This document shows, in pieces, positions 8,260-16,009 of a stretch of DNA of 64,000 bases; position 1 is the stretch's first letter, and every line of letters begins with the position of its first letter. The DNA lies in contig NZ_JAKRKC020000002.1 of assembly GCF_022664455.2 (NCBI RefSeq), positions 1,178,001 through 1,242,000 of the forward strand, given 5' to 3'. Source of the DNA: Actinomadura luzonensis (lineage in GTDB: Bacteria > Actinomycetota > Actinomycetes > Streptosporangiales > Streptosporangiaceae). The translations under genes and the position numbers were made by a program. The notes beneath the pieces were generated by a model. The model did no database searches. It was not told where the DNA came from and was given only the letters and a program-made list of their open reading frames with translations.

Positions 8260-8907
8260 ATGACGTCCATGCCGAACCTCGCCGCCCACTGGGACGCCGC
8301 CGCCGACACCTTCGACGAGGAGGCCGACCACGGCCTGCGCGACCCCGCCGTGCGGGCCGCCTGGGCCGCCCGCCTCGCCACCTGGCTGCCACCCGCCGCC
8401 GGGCGCCGGCCCGACGCGCTCGACCTGGGGTGCGGCACCGGGTCGCTGTCGCTGCTGCTCGCCGAGGCCGGGCACCGCGTGACGGGCGTCGACCTCGCGC
8501 CGCGCATGGTGGAGCGGGCGCGCGAGAAACTCGCGGGCACGGACGCCACCGTGACGGTCGGCGACGCCTCCCGACCGCCGGTGGGGGAGCGGCGCTTCGA
8601 CGTCGTCCTGACCCGGCACGTCGTGTGGGCCCTGCCCGACCCGGAGCGGGCGCTGGCCCGCTGGGCCGCCCTCCTGCGCCCGGGCGGCCGGCTCGTCCTG
8701 GTGGAGGGCCGCTGGAGCAGCGTGCCACGGCGCGACGACATGCCGTGGGACGGCGGGATAACGGCGGAGGAGCTGGTTGCGGCGCTGCGGCGGCTTCCGG
8801 TGCGGTTCGCCGACCTGCGGGTCGACCGGCTCACGGAGCCGGTGCTGTGGGGCAAGGAGATCGACGACGAACGCTACGCCGTCGTGGCCGCCACCCCGGC
8901 CACGTAA
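8260..8907 (+). CDS. Class I SAM-dependent methyltransferase
   Basis: About 215 residues. SAM-binding motif I is LDLGCGTGSLSLL, followed by the acidic GVDLAP end of strand 2, DASRPPV, and a motif-III-like LLRPGGRLVLVEG. It belongs to the Methyltransf_11/25 group with unknown small-molecule substrate. The start is uncertain: TTG 8239, ATG 8260 or ATG 8269 all fit; no clear Shine-Dalgarno distinguishes them. It is transcribed divergently from the SDR across about 90 bases that contain the GntR-like operator, so both genes could share control. Confidence 0.88.
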   Translation: MTSMPNLAAHWDAAADTFDEEADHGLRDPAVRAAWAARLATWLPPAAGRRPDALDLGCGTGSLSLLLAEAGHRVTGVDLAPRMVERAREKLAGTDATVTVGDASRPPVGERRFDVVLTRHVVWALPDPERALARWAALLRPGGRLVLVEGRWSSVPRRDDMPWDGGITAEELVAALRRLPVRFADLRVDRLTEPVLWGKEIDDERYAVVAATPAT

Positions 8908-8971
8908 CGGATCGCCGACCCGCCCGGTCCGTGTCCACGCACGGCAGGGAGCGGGCCCGCCGGCGACGGAG

Positions 8972-9559
8972 TCAGGAGGAGGCCGAGGTCGAGGTCGAGG
9001 TCGAGGTCGAGGTGGAGGCGCGACGGCGCGCCAGCCAGTCCTCACGCCGCACCTCGTACTCCACCTCGCCCTCCTCCGCCCCGTCGATCGGATCCGCCCA
9101 GTCCTCGAAGAACGTCCGCACGTACCGCAGCCCGCACTTCTCCATCACCCGCCGCGACCCCAGGTTCACCGCCATCGTCTGCGCGAACACCCGCCGCGCC
9201 CCCAGCTCCCCGAACGCCTTGTCGATCAGCGCGAGCGAGCCCTCCGTCGCGTACCCCCGCCCCCACGCGGCCTTGTGCAGCCGGTAGCCCAGCTCGGGCT
9301 CGTCGGCCGGCCCGCCCTCGGGCGGGCGCAGCAGGAACCAGCCGAGGAAGTCTCCGGCAGGCTTGCCGAAGGCCGCGAAGAAGCCGGAGCGGATGAAACG
9401 CGGCAGCGTCTCCTCGACGATCTGCTCCCGGGGGACGGGCTTGCCGCCGTTGAGGTAGCGCATGACGTCGGGGTCGTTGTGCAGGGCGAACAGCAGGTCC
9501 GCGTCCTGCTCGGTGAAGCGGCGCAGAACCAGCCGCTCGGTCTCGAGGTAGGTGTGCAC
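8972..9559 (-). CDS. GNAT family N-acetyltransferase (RimJ/RimL-like)
   Basis: About 195 residues. It opens with TERLVLRRFTEQDAD, typical of the Acetyltransf_3 (RimL) subfamily, and contains the acetyl-CoA region YRLHKAAWGRGYATEGS plus NLGSRRVMEKCG. It should transfer an acetyl group to an N-terminal amine or small amine. GTG at 9559 is chosen because homology to the fold begins three residues later; the frame stays open far upstream but that part is non-conserved and overlaps the DUF1918 promoter. The C-terminus is a run of Thr-Ser dipeptides encoded by a hexanucleotide repeat. Confidence 0.87.
   Translation of the reverse strand: MHTYLETERLVLRRFTEQDADLLFALHNDPDVMRYLNGGKPVPREQIVEETLPRFIRSGFFAAFGKPAGDFLGWFLLRPPEGGPADEPELGYRLHKAAWGRGYATEGSLALIDKAFGELGARRVFAQTMAVNLGSRRVMEKCGLRYVRTFFEDWADPIDGAEEGEVEYEVRREDWLARRRASTSTSTSTSTSASS
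8985..9014. repeat. GAGGTC hexanucleotide repeat at a gene 3' end
   Basis: Four perfect GAGGTC units (8985-9008) followed by GAGGTG. On the minus strand they encode a (Thr-Ser)n tail just before the acetyltransferase stop at 8972-8974. Being a multiple of three, the array can change length without breaking frame. Confidence 0.85.
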
Positions 9560-9728
9560 CCGGACACGGTAGTCACCGGCGCGCGGCCGCCTCGACGGGT
9601 TTTCGCCGCGTGCACGCCCTCGGCCCCGTTCGCGGTGCCGCCTTCCCGGGACGGCTCCGCTGGTGCACTGTGGGGTGAGCACCTGCATCCGTCCGCATCC
9701 GTTCGCGTCCGACCGGGAGGAACCGCTC

Positions 9729-9923
9729 ATGCAGGCGAACGTCGGTGACATCTTGCTCGTGCACGGCAACGTCGTCGGCCAGGCCGACCGCAAGGCCGTG
9801 ATCGTGGAGGTACGCGGGGCCGACGGGGCGCCGCCTTACGTCGTGCGCTTCGACGACGGGCACACGCAGTTCGTCTACCCGGGCCCCGACGCCGTGGTCC
9901 TGCCCGGCGAGGCGTCCGGCTGA
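9729..9923 (+). CDS. DUF1918 domain-containing small protein
   Basis: 64 residues. The sequence VGDILLVHGNVVGQADRKAVIVEV with a C-terminal VRFDDGHTQFVYPGPDA is the DUF1918 fold, a small SH3-like beta-barrel common in actinomycetes and of unknown function. ATG 9729 has GGGAGG at 9715-9720. The frame is open upstream to 9663 but without homology. The last 49 bases overlap the convergent antitoxin-like gene (stop at 9875), an unusual tail-to-tail overlap. Confidence 0.88.
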   Translation: MQANVGDILLVHGNVVGQADRKAVIVEVRGADGAPPYVVRFDDGHTQFVYPGPDAVVLPGEASG

Positions 9924-10459
9924 CCCGGCGGCGGCTCGGCGAGTGAGCGCAGGGCCTGCGCGACGCCGCGCCCCGACCCGGCGGCGACCTGCTGGCCGTC
10001 CCCGTCGCGGGCGATGGCGACGACCAGGCCGCCCACCGGGTCGCGGGCCAGCGTGATCGTGTGGCCCTCGGCCAGCAGCGCGTCGGCGTCCGGGCGGCGC
10101 GGCGAGGCCGGCGGCTCCAGCAGCAGGCGGGCCGCGATCAGCGCGGCGACCGGCGTGCGGTGGCGGGTGAGCAGCACGGGCTCGTCGTCGTACGGGTCGG
10201 CCACCTGCCGCACGAGGTCGCCGAGCTTGGAGCGGGCCGTCGACAGCGACACGACCGGCAGGCCGGTCAGCACGCCGGCCACCCGTGACAGCGGCACCAG
10301 GGCCGCCCACTCCCAGCGTTCGCGGGTGATCAGGCTGACCCGGCCGCGGCCGGCGGCGTCCACGAGCGAGCCCCAGCGGGCGCGCGCGTCCTCGACGGGG
10401 ACCGGCGTGCCGAGCCGGGCGACCAGTTCCTCGTACGAGGGCCGCTCCAGGTTGATCAC
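9875..10459 (-). CDS. Double Phd/YefM-like antitoxin-fold protein
   Basis: About 194 residues. Two successive stretches each look like a Phd/YefM antitoxin N-domain: one from EDARARWGSLVDAA to LITRERWEWAALVPL, and one from STARSKLGDLVRQVA to LLTRHRTPVAALIAARLL. The family binds DNA as a dimer and normally neutralises a toxin; here two copies are fused and a further ~80-residue region of unknown fold follows. No toxin gene adjoins. Start is uncertain: GTG 10459 fits a leaderless transcript (TACGAT six bases upstream), while TTG 10465 and 10495 are alternatives. The stop overlaps the convergent DUF1918 gene. Confidence 0.75.
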   Translation of the reverse strand: MINLERPSYEELVARLGTPVPVEDARARWGSLVDAAGRGRVSLITRERWEWAALVPLSRVAGVLTGLPVVSLSTARSKLGDLVRQVADPYDDEPVLLTRHRTPVAALIAARLLLEPPASPRRPDADALLAEGHTITLARDPVGGLVVAIARDGDGQQVAAGSGRGVAQALRSLAEPPPGQPDASPGRTTASGPG

Positions 10460-10520
10460 GTACAAATCGTAAGGTCCCTTACGGAATCCCGACAACCCGC
10501 GGGCGGCCCTGGCGCGGGCG

Positions 10521-10563
10521 TTGACGGTGTCCGGCCGCGGTTCCTAAACTCATCACATAGTGA
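10521..10563 (+). promoter_or_regulatory. Promoter with dyad at the start site (ICMT-like gene)
   Basis: TTGACG at 10521-10526 and TAAACT at 10545-10550 are separated by 18 bases, a good vegetative sigma promoter. TCAC-ATA-GTGA (10553-10563) is a 4-3-4 inverted repeat at the expected transcription start, placed like a repressor site. Confidence 0.6.
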
Positions 10564-10586
10564 ATTTCGTGGTGAGGAGCGTACCC

Positions 10587-11093
10587 ATGCGCAGGACCCC
10601 CGCGGCACTCGTCAGCTCCCTCTTCTTCGCCGCCGCGCCCGGCACCGTCGCCGTCCTCGTGCCGTACTGGATCAGCGGCTGGCAGGCCCGCGACCCGTTC
10701 CCGGCCCCGGTCATGATCCCGCTGCGGGCGGCCGGGGCCGTCCTGGCGGTGGCGGGGCTGGCGGTGCTGGTCAGCGCGTTCGTCCGGTTCGTGGTGGAGG
10801 GGCTCGGCACGCCGCTGCCGGCCGCGCCGCCCGAACGACTGGTCGTCGGCGGCCTCTACCGCTACGTCCGCAACCCGATGTACGTCGCGGTCCTCGCCGC
10901 CGTGGCCGGGCAGGCCATGATCTTCGGCGACGCCGCGCTGCTTCTCTACGCGGCGGTCGTCGCCGTGCCCGTGTGGTCGTTCGTGCACTGGTACGAGGAG
11001 CCGCACCTGCGCAGGCAGTTCGGCGCGGCGTACGAGGAGTACTGCGCGCACGTGCCCGGCTGGCTGCCGCGCCTGCGCCCGTACCACTCCTGA
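10587..11093 (+). CDS. Isoprenylcysteine carboxyl methyltransferase-like membrane methyltransferase
   Basis: 168 residues, integral membrane. About four hydrophobic segments are followed by the conserved ICMT/phospholipid-methyltransferase pattern GLYRYVRNPMY and, near the end, EEPHLRRQFGAAYEEY with VPGWLPR. Bacterial members methylate membrane-embedded thiols, amines or unknown lipids with SAM. ATG 10587 is chosen over GTG 10560 because GAGGAG at 10573-10578 is spaced eight bases from it. It is driven by its own TTGACG/TAAACT promoter. Confidence 0.88.
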   Translation: MRRTPAALVSSLFFAAAPGTVAVLVPYWISGWQARDPFPAPVMIPLRAAGAVLAVAGLAVLVSAFVRFVVEGLGTPLPAAPPERLVVGGLYRYVRNPMYVAVLAAVAGQAMIFGDAALLLYAAVVAVPVWSFVHWYEEPHLRRQFGAAYEEYCAHVPGWLPRLRPYHS

Positions 11094-11160
11094 GCCGTCC
11101 CGGGGGAAGCCCCGACGCCGGCCCGCGGCCCCTCGTCGCCCGGCCTGTGGTCCGCGCCGG

Positions 11161-12186
11161 TCACCAGGCCCCGCCGCCACCGCCTCCTCCGCTGGTGCCG
11201 CTGCCTCCGCCGGCGCCTCCGCCGTACGAGCCGGTGCTCGCGGAGCTGCCGTACGAGGAGGAGACGGAACGGCCACCGGTGGCGCCCGCGCGGCGGCGGG
11301 CGCGTCCTTCACGTACCTCGGCGATCACGGCGACGACGAAGAACCCCACCATGCCCAGCACCAGGACGGCCAGGACGATGACCCCCACCGCACGAGCGGG
11401 GTCGCTCCACAGGAGATCGAACCAGCCCTTGCCCACGGCCGGCTCGGCACGCAACCCCGCCAGCCTGGGAGCGCCGCTGCCCGGGGCCGTCGCGGCCGAG
11501 GCCGGGCGCCCGTCCAGCAGGCCCGTCGGGAAGGCCAGCTCGACGGTGCGGGAACGGCCGGGGCCTATGCCGCGCTCGGTCATCGCGGCCGTCCGCGCGG
11601 TGGCGTCCACCTTGAGCGCGGGATCCTTGGCGCTCTCCAGCACCCCCTGGCCGGGGCCGCCGCCGCCGGGCAGCCGGATCTCGACGCGCAGCGCGTCGAG
11701 GGTCTGCGGCCAGTGCTCACCCCAGACGGGCAGCCGCAGGAACGCCTGGTCCGAATAGAGGGTGACGGCTCCCCGCACGGTGTAGCGGACGGTGAACGTG
11801 CGCGTGGTGCCGGCGGCGGCGGAGAAGTACCAGGTCACCCGCTGCCGGGCGGCCGCGCAACAAGCCGTGCCGTACGTCCCGGCCGGACGGTCCGCCCCGA
11901 CGGCGGCGTCCGGCCCCCGGCGGTAGGCGGTGCCCGCCTCGCTGACCGTGATGTCGTCCACGCGTACGCCGGCCGTCAGCGGGATGTCGAGATAGGCCCC
12001 GTGGCCCTGCTGCCGCCAGGTGAAGGTGTGGTTCTCGGTCACCTCGACCCGGCCGTCCCTGCCGACCTCCGCCAGCACGGACGTGCCGGGGAGCGTGTAG
12101 ATCGGGTCGTCGGCCGCGGCCGCGGGTGTCGTGAGCGCGCCGTACAGCAGCGGCAGCATGGAGATCGACGACAGCAGTTTCCGCAC
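11161..12186 (-). CDS. DUF2207 predicted membrane protein
   Basis: 341 residues. Signal peptide (residues 1-24, ending AAAADD), then an extracytoplasmic beta-rich domain typical of DUF2207 (VTENHTFTWRQQG, YRRG, RTFTVRYTVRGA, LRLPVWGEHWP), one membrane helix at ~265-290 (VGVIVLAVLVLGMVGFFVV), and a cytoplasmic Gly/Ser-rich tail ending GGGGAW. Many family members have a second helix and a longer tail; this is the shorter form. Function is unknown, envelope-associated. It is divergent from the DUF3052 gene across an intergenic region holding a 23-bp dyad. Confidence 0.85.
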   Translation of the reverse strand: MRKLLSSISMLPLLYGALTTPAAAADDPIYTLPGTSVLAEVGRDGRVEVTENHTFTWRQQGHGAYLDIPLTAGVRVDDITVSEAGTAYRRGPDAAVGADRPAGTYGTACCAAARQRVTWYFSAAAGTTRTFTVRYTVRGAVTLYSDQAFLRLPVWGEHWPQTLDALRVEIRLPGGGGPGQGVLESAKDPALKVDATARTAAMTERGIGPGRSRTVELAFPTGLLDGRPASAATAPGSGAPRLAGLRAEPAVGKGWFDLLWSDPARAVGVIVLAVLVLGMVGFFVVAVIAEVREGRARRRAGATGGRSVSSSYGSSASTGSYGGGAGGGSGTSGGGGGGGAW

Positions 12187-12259
12187 GGCGCCCCCTCACG
12201 CGTACTTCTTCCGGCACATCCCCCTTGCCCGGAGCGTACGCAACCCCGGTGCGTCGCCG

Positions 12260-12282
12260 ACCGGACATTTCACATGTCCGGT
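12260..12282. promoter_or_regulatory. Perfect 9-5-9 inverted repeat between divergent genes
   Basis: ACCGGACAT-TTCAC-ATGTCCGGT is a perfect dyad placed 74 bases upstream of the DUF2207 start and 71 bases upstream of the DUF3052 start. The central position between two divergent genes suits a shared operator better than a terminator, and no T-run follows. Confidence 0.55.
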
Positions 12283-12352
12283 GAGAGGGAGGCGCGGGGT
12301 TGGCGTAGCGTTGCCGGTTGCGGTCAGGGAAGCGAGGAAAGGTCAGAAGCTC

Positions 12353-12748
12353 ATGAAGGACGAGGCCGCCGACCGGCTCGGCGTCCATCCGGGAACCGTG
12401 GTGCAGACGCGGAACTGGCCGCTCGCCGCCGGTTCGTTCCTGGACGGCGTCCGGGCCGCCGCCGCGGCGCGGAGCGGCGGTGAGGTGCTGGACGAGAGCG
12501 CGGACGAGATCGCCGACGTCGTGCTGCTGCGCTGGCGCGCGGGGGACGGCGACCTGGTGGACGCCCTCATGGACGCGGCGGGCCCGCTCGCCCACGGCGG
12601 CCGGATCTGGCTCGTGGCCCCGGCCCCCGGCTGCGACGGGCGGATCGAGCCGGGCGAGCTCGCCGAGTGCGTGCGGACCGCGGGGCTGGTCCAGGTCGCG
12701 GACGTCGATCTCGGCGACGGCTGGCGGGCGGCCGGGCTCAGGTTGTAG
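12353..12748 (+). CDS. DUF3052 domain-containing protein
   Basis: 131 residues. It follows the DUF3052 pattern: an N-terminal KDEAADRLGV, a central DVVLLRWRAGDGDLVDALMDA, a GGRIWLVAPAPG strand with a conserved glycine, and a C-terminal GLVQVADVDLGDGWRAAGLRL. The family is small, cytoplasmic and actinobacterial, with no established activity. ATG 12353 has AGGAAAGG at 12335-12342. The open frame upstream of this ATG is unlikely to be coding, since it crosses the dyad and the promoter region. Confidence 0.88.
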   Translation: MKDEAADRLGVHPGTVVQTRNWPLAAGSFLDGVRAAAAARSGGEVLDESADEIADVVLLRWRAGDGDLVDALMDAAGPLAHGGRIWLVAPAPGCDGRIEPGELAECVRTAGLVQVADVDLGDGWRAAGLRL

Positions 12749-12863
12749 CCCGCGCGGCGGCCAGGCGACCTCCCGGCCGGAGAAGCCGGCGCCTCCAGTT
12801 CCGGGCAGAGTCTCCGGGGCGGGAAAGCTCGGGTCTCCTGGGCAGGGGGCCGGGGCTTCGGGG

Positions 12864-13139
12864 TCAGGGGAGGGAGCGGCCGAGGCGGAGGCGGAGGCGG
12901 TCGCCGTGGCGGGCGGTCTCGCGGACGCTCCACAGTCGTTCGTCGATCACCGTCCCCCGGGCGGTCATGTAGCCGCCGACCCGCAGCACCGGCCGGCCGG
13001 CCTCGTCGCGCATGAGCTGCGCCCGCGACTCGGTGTCGTCGCCGAACAGGACGAGGAAGTCGTCGGTGTCCGCCGGCGCGTCCAGGATCAGGCCGGGATA
13101 CAGGTGCGAGTAGGGAATCTCGATCACGTATTCGCTCAC
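12864..13139 (-). CDS. Conserved small hypothetical protein
   Basis: 91 residues, no domain I recognise. It begins SEYVIEIPYSHLYPGLILDAP and continues with FLVLFGDDTESRAQLMRDEAG, an acidic, beta-rich, soluble composition without membrane or signal segment. GTG 13139 is preceded by AGGA eight bases upstream. Third codon positions are strongly G/C, supporting real coding. It is divergent from the CE7 esterase gene. Confidence 0.7.
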   Translation of the reverse strand: MSEYVIEIPYSHLYPGLILDAPADTDDFLVLFGDDTESRAQLMRDEAGRPVLRVGGYMTARGTVIDERLWSVRETARHGDRLRLRLGRSLP

Positions 13140-13285
13140 GTGATCGTTCCTACCCAGACAAACAGGGACAAGGCACGTCGAGTAGGCTGCGGCCCGGCCG
13201 AGGAGAGGGCGAAGAAGGTGGGATAGCGCTTTCCGACGCGATGAGGTGAAATATCAGCATCGTTCTACCAGGTATTGGAGCATCC

Positions 13286-14272
13286 GTGCCACTGTTCGAC
13301 CTGCCGCTCGAGGAGCTTCGCTCCTACCTCCCCGACCGCGACGAGCCCGCCGACTTCGACGCCTTCTGGTCCCGCACCCTGGCCGAGGCCCGGCAGCACG
13401 ACCTGGCGGCCGAGTACACGCCGTACGACCTGCCGCTCGCCGGCGTCGAGGTGTACGAGGCGTCGTTCGCGGGCTGGGGCGGCCACCGCATCAACGGCTG
13501 GTTCCTGCTGCCGCACGGCGCCACGGACCCCGTGCCGTGCGTCATGCACTACATCGGCTACAGCGGCGGGCGCGGCTTCCCCAAGGACCACCTGCTGTGG
13601 CCCGCGGCCGGGTACGCCGTGTTCGTCATGGAGACCCGCGGCCACGGCGGCGCCAACGTCGGCAGCCCCGGCACCACCCCCGACCCGCACGGCGGCGCCA
13701 ACCCGCAGGCCCCCGGCATGATGACCCGCGGCATCCTCGACCCCGAGGACTACTACTACCGGCGCGTCTTCACCGACGCCGTCCGCGCCGTGGACGCCGC
13801 GCTGGAGCACCCGGCGGTCGACGGGAGCCGGATCGTGGTCTCCGGCGGCAGCCAGGGCGGCGGCATCGCGCAGGCCACGGCCGCGCTGCACCCGGCGGTC
13901 AAGGCGGCGCTGGTGGACGTGCCGTTCCTGACGCACTTCCGGCGCGCCGTGGAGATCACCGGACGGGACCCGTACCAGGAGCTGGTCAGGTTCATGGCCA
14001 CCCGCAGGGACAGCGCCGAGCAGGTGTTCCGCACCCTGGCGTACTTCGACGGGATGAACTTCGCGGCGCGGGGCCGCGTGCCCGCGCTCTACTCGGTGGC
14101 GCTGATGGACGACGTGTGCCCGCCGTCCACGGTGTTCGCCGCCTACAACCACTGGCAGGGCCCGAAGGAGATCGTCGTGTGGCCCTGGAACAACCACGAG
14201 GGCGGCGGCGGGTACCAGAGCGAGGAGCAGGTGCGCTACCTGCACAAGCTGCTGGCGGACGCCGACGCCTAG
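13286..14272 (+). CDS. Acetylxylan esterase / cephalosporin-C deacetylase (CE7 family)
   Basis: 328 residues, the normal CE7 length (~320). The signature RGHGGA (residues 118-123; usually RGQGG), nucleophile Ser189 in GGSQGGG, Asp275/276 in LMDDVCPPS and His304 in NNHEGGG make up the catalytic triad region. These enzymes remove acetyl groups from xylo-oligosaccharides and other small acetyl esters; no signal peptide, so cytoplasmic action on imported oligosaccharides is likely. GTG 13286 has GGAG at 13275-13278. A strong hairpin follows the stop. Confidence 0.93.
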   Translation: MPLFDLPLEELRSYLPDRDEPADFDAFWSRTLAEARQHDLAAEYTPYDLPLAGVEVYEASFAGWGGHRINGWFLLPHGATDPVPCVMHYIGYSGGRGFPKDHLLWPAAGYAVFVMETRGHGGANVGSPGTTPDPHGGANPQAPGMMTRGILDPEDYYYRRVFTDAVRAVDAALEHPAVDGSRIVVSGGSQGGGIAQATAALHPAVKAALVDVPFLTHFRRAVEITGRDPYQELVRFMATRRDSAEQVFRTLAYFDGMNFAARGRVPALYSVALMDDVCPPSTVFAAYNHWQGPKEIVVWPWNNHEGGGGYQSEEQVRYLHKLLADADA

Positions 14273-14279
14273 GTGAGAC

Positions 14280-14311
14280 CCCCGCCGGGCCCGGGAAGGG
14301 GCCCGGCGGGG
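14280..14311. terminator. 13-bp GC stem-loop between convergent genes
   Basis: CCCCGCCGGGCCC (14280-14292), loop GGGAAG, GGGCCCGGCGGGG (14299-14311). Perfect stem, seven bases after the esterase stop and six before the convergent HesB-like stop, so it can end both transcripts. Confidence 0.8.
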
Positions 14312-14317
14312 CAGGCC

Positions 14318-14605
14318 TCAGGTCGTGCGCTCGGTGACCAGGAACGACACGCTGCCCTGGTCATCGGCTCCGGCGTCGAGTGACTTGTCGTCCAGGACGG
14401 TCGCAGCCACGGGGTCCAGGTAGACCCGCGCGCCCTCCGACTCCACGATCGCGTCCGCCGGCTCCGGCGCGGTGGCCAGCGACAGGGTGAGCGCGTTGGC
14501 GCTCTCCCCCTCCGACGAGATGCGGATCCCGCTCTGCGCGGGCTCCGGCGCGGTCGCGGTGAGATCGCGGATCGCCTGGGCTGCGTTGGCTGTCAGGGTG
14601 AGCAC
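14318..14605 (-). CDS. HesB/IscA-like small protein lacking cysteines
   Basis: 95 residues. The opening LTLTANAAQAIRDLTA, a central IRISSEG and ARVYLDPVAATVLDDKSLDA follow the A-type Fe-S carrier (HesB/IscA) fold. The three cysteines that bind iron in true IscA/ErpA proteins are all absent; there is no cysteine in the whole protein. Actinobacterial proteins of this kind are often labelled HesB or adhesin. An Fe-S role is therefore doubtful. GTG 14605 has GAGGAGGAG eight bases upstream. Confidence 0.75.
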   Translation of the reverse strand: MLTLTANAAQAIRDLTATAPEPAQSGIRISSEGESANALTLSLATAPEPADAIVESEGARVYLDPVAATVLDDKSLDAGADDQGSVSFLVTERTT

Positions 14606-14725
14606 TACGGCTCCTCCTCACGGTCGACGTTCAGGAGTTGGCCACCCTTCCCCCTCGATCCGCGCTCAACCCTCCGTCCCCGGATCTTTACCCGGAACGC
14701 CCGCCCGGCGCGGCCACAATGGGGC

Positions 14726-15925
14726 ATGGACTTCGCGACGCACAGGGAAGCCTTGGTGACGCTGCTGCGGGAGCGCCAGGACGTGGGCGAGCCGGTCGCC
14801 GCCGCGTTCCTGGCGGTGCCGCGCCACCTGTTCGTGCCGGGGACGGACCCGGCCGGCGCCTACCGCGACGAGCCGATCGTCACCAAGCGCGACGCGGCCG
14901 GGCAGCCCATCAGCTCCTCCTCGCAGCCCGCCATCATGGCCACCATGCTCGGCCAGCTCGCCGTCGCGCCCGGTCACCGGGTGCTGGAGATCGGCGCGGG
15001 CACCGGCTACAACGCGGCGCTGCTGGCCCGGCTCGCCGCCCCCGGCGGGCACGTGGTCAGCGTGGACATCGACGAGGACACCGCGGCCCGCGCCCGCGAG
15101 CACCTGGCGGTGGCCGGCGTGTCCGGCGTGGAGGTGGTGTGCGGCGACGGGGGAGAGGGCCACGCGGCGGGCGCGCCGTACGACCGGCTGATCGCGACCG
15201 TCGGCGTGTGGGACCTGCCGCCCGCCTGGCCGGCGCAGCTCCGCCCGGACGGGCGGCTGGTCGTCCCGCTCGACCTGCGCGGCGTGCAGGTGTCGGTGGC
15301 GTTCGAACGCGACCCCGGAGGTGACGGCGAGGGCGGGCGGTGGGTGAGCAGGTCGGTGCGGCCGTGCGGGTTCATGCGCATGCGCGGCCCGCACGCCGGG
15401 CCCGAGGCCCTCGTCCCGCTGCGCGCCGGCGACGCCGGGCTGACGCTGAGGCTGCCGGAGCCGCGCGAGCTGGGCGACCTCGGCGCCGCGCTGGCGGCCC
15501 GCCCCACCGGGATCCGCACCGAGGTCCGCACCGGGCCCGCCGGGCCCGAGGGCACGGCCGTGATCGCGACGAGCGTGGCGCTGTGGCTCGCCCTGCACGA
15601 GCCGCGCTGGTGCGTGCTCAGCGGGTACGGCGCGGAGCGGGGCGGCCGGCCCACGATCACCGCCGGGCTCGCCGAGGCCGGCGGCCTCGCGGTGCTCGCC
15701 GCCGAGGACGCCGGACCCGGCGAGGACGTCCTGGTCGCCCGCGGGTACGGCGAGGACGCCCCCCGGCTGGCCGCCGAACTGGCCGGGCACGTCGCCGCCT
15801 GGGACGCGGCGGGCCGCCCGCACGCCGGCCGCCTCCGCGTGACCGCGCACCCCGGCCCCCGCGCGCCCGCCGCCGGCACCGTCATCCGCAAGCGCCACAC
15901 CACCTTGGAGCTCGCCTTCACCTGA
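14726..15925 (+). CDS. Protein-L-isoaspartate O-methyltransferase-like protein with C-terminal extension
   Basis: 399 residues, about twice a canonical PCMT. Residues ~15-210 carry the PCMT core: VPRHLFVPG, SSSSQPAIMATML and motif I VLEIGAGTGYNAALLA with the post-I VVSVDID. A further ~190 residues have no domain I recognise. PCMTs repair isoaspartate; longer actinobacterial variants are also found with ribosomal peptide clusters as aspartyl methyltransferases. No precursor or cyclase gene adjoins here, so repair or an orphan modifying role are both possible. ATG 14726; divergent from the HesB-like gene. Confidence 0.85.
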   Translation: MDFATHREALVTLLRERQDVGEPVAAAFLAVPRHLFVPGTDPAGAYRDEPIVTKRDAAGQPISSSSQPAIMATMLGQLAVAPGHRVLEIGAGTGYNAALLARLAAPGGHVVSVDIDEDTAARAREHLAVAGVSGVEVVCGDGGEGHAAGAPYDRLIATVGVWDLPPAWPAQLRPDGRLVVPLDLRGVQVSVAFERDPGGDGEGGRWVSRSVRPCGFMRMRGPHAGPEALVPLRAGDAGLTLRLPEPRELGDLGAALAARPTGIRTEVRTGPAGPEGTAVIATSVALWLALHEPRWCVLSGYGAERGGRPTITAGLAEAGGLAVLAAEDAGPGEDVLVARGYGEDAPRLAAELAGHVAAWDAAGRPHAGRLRVTAHPGPRAPAAGTVIRKRHTTLELAFT

Positions 15926-16009
15926 CGCGCGACGGGCCACGCCCTCTCCACGTCGTTTGAGACTTTCGGTGCCGCAGGCCGCCGTTACGCGCGTCAAGGT
16001 TTCACTCGG

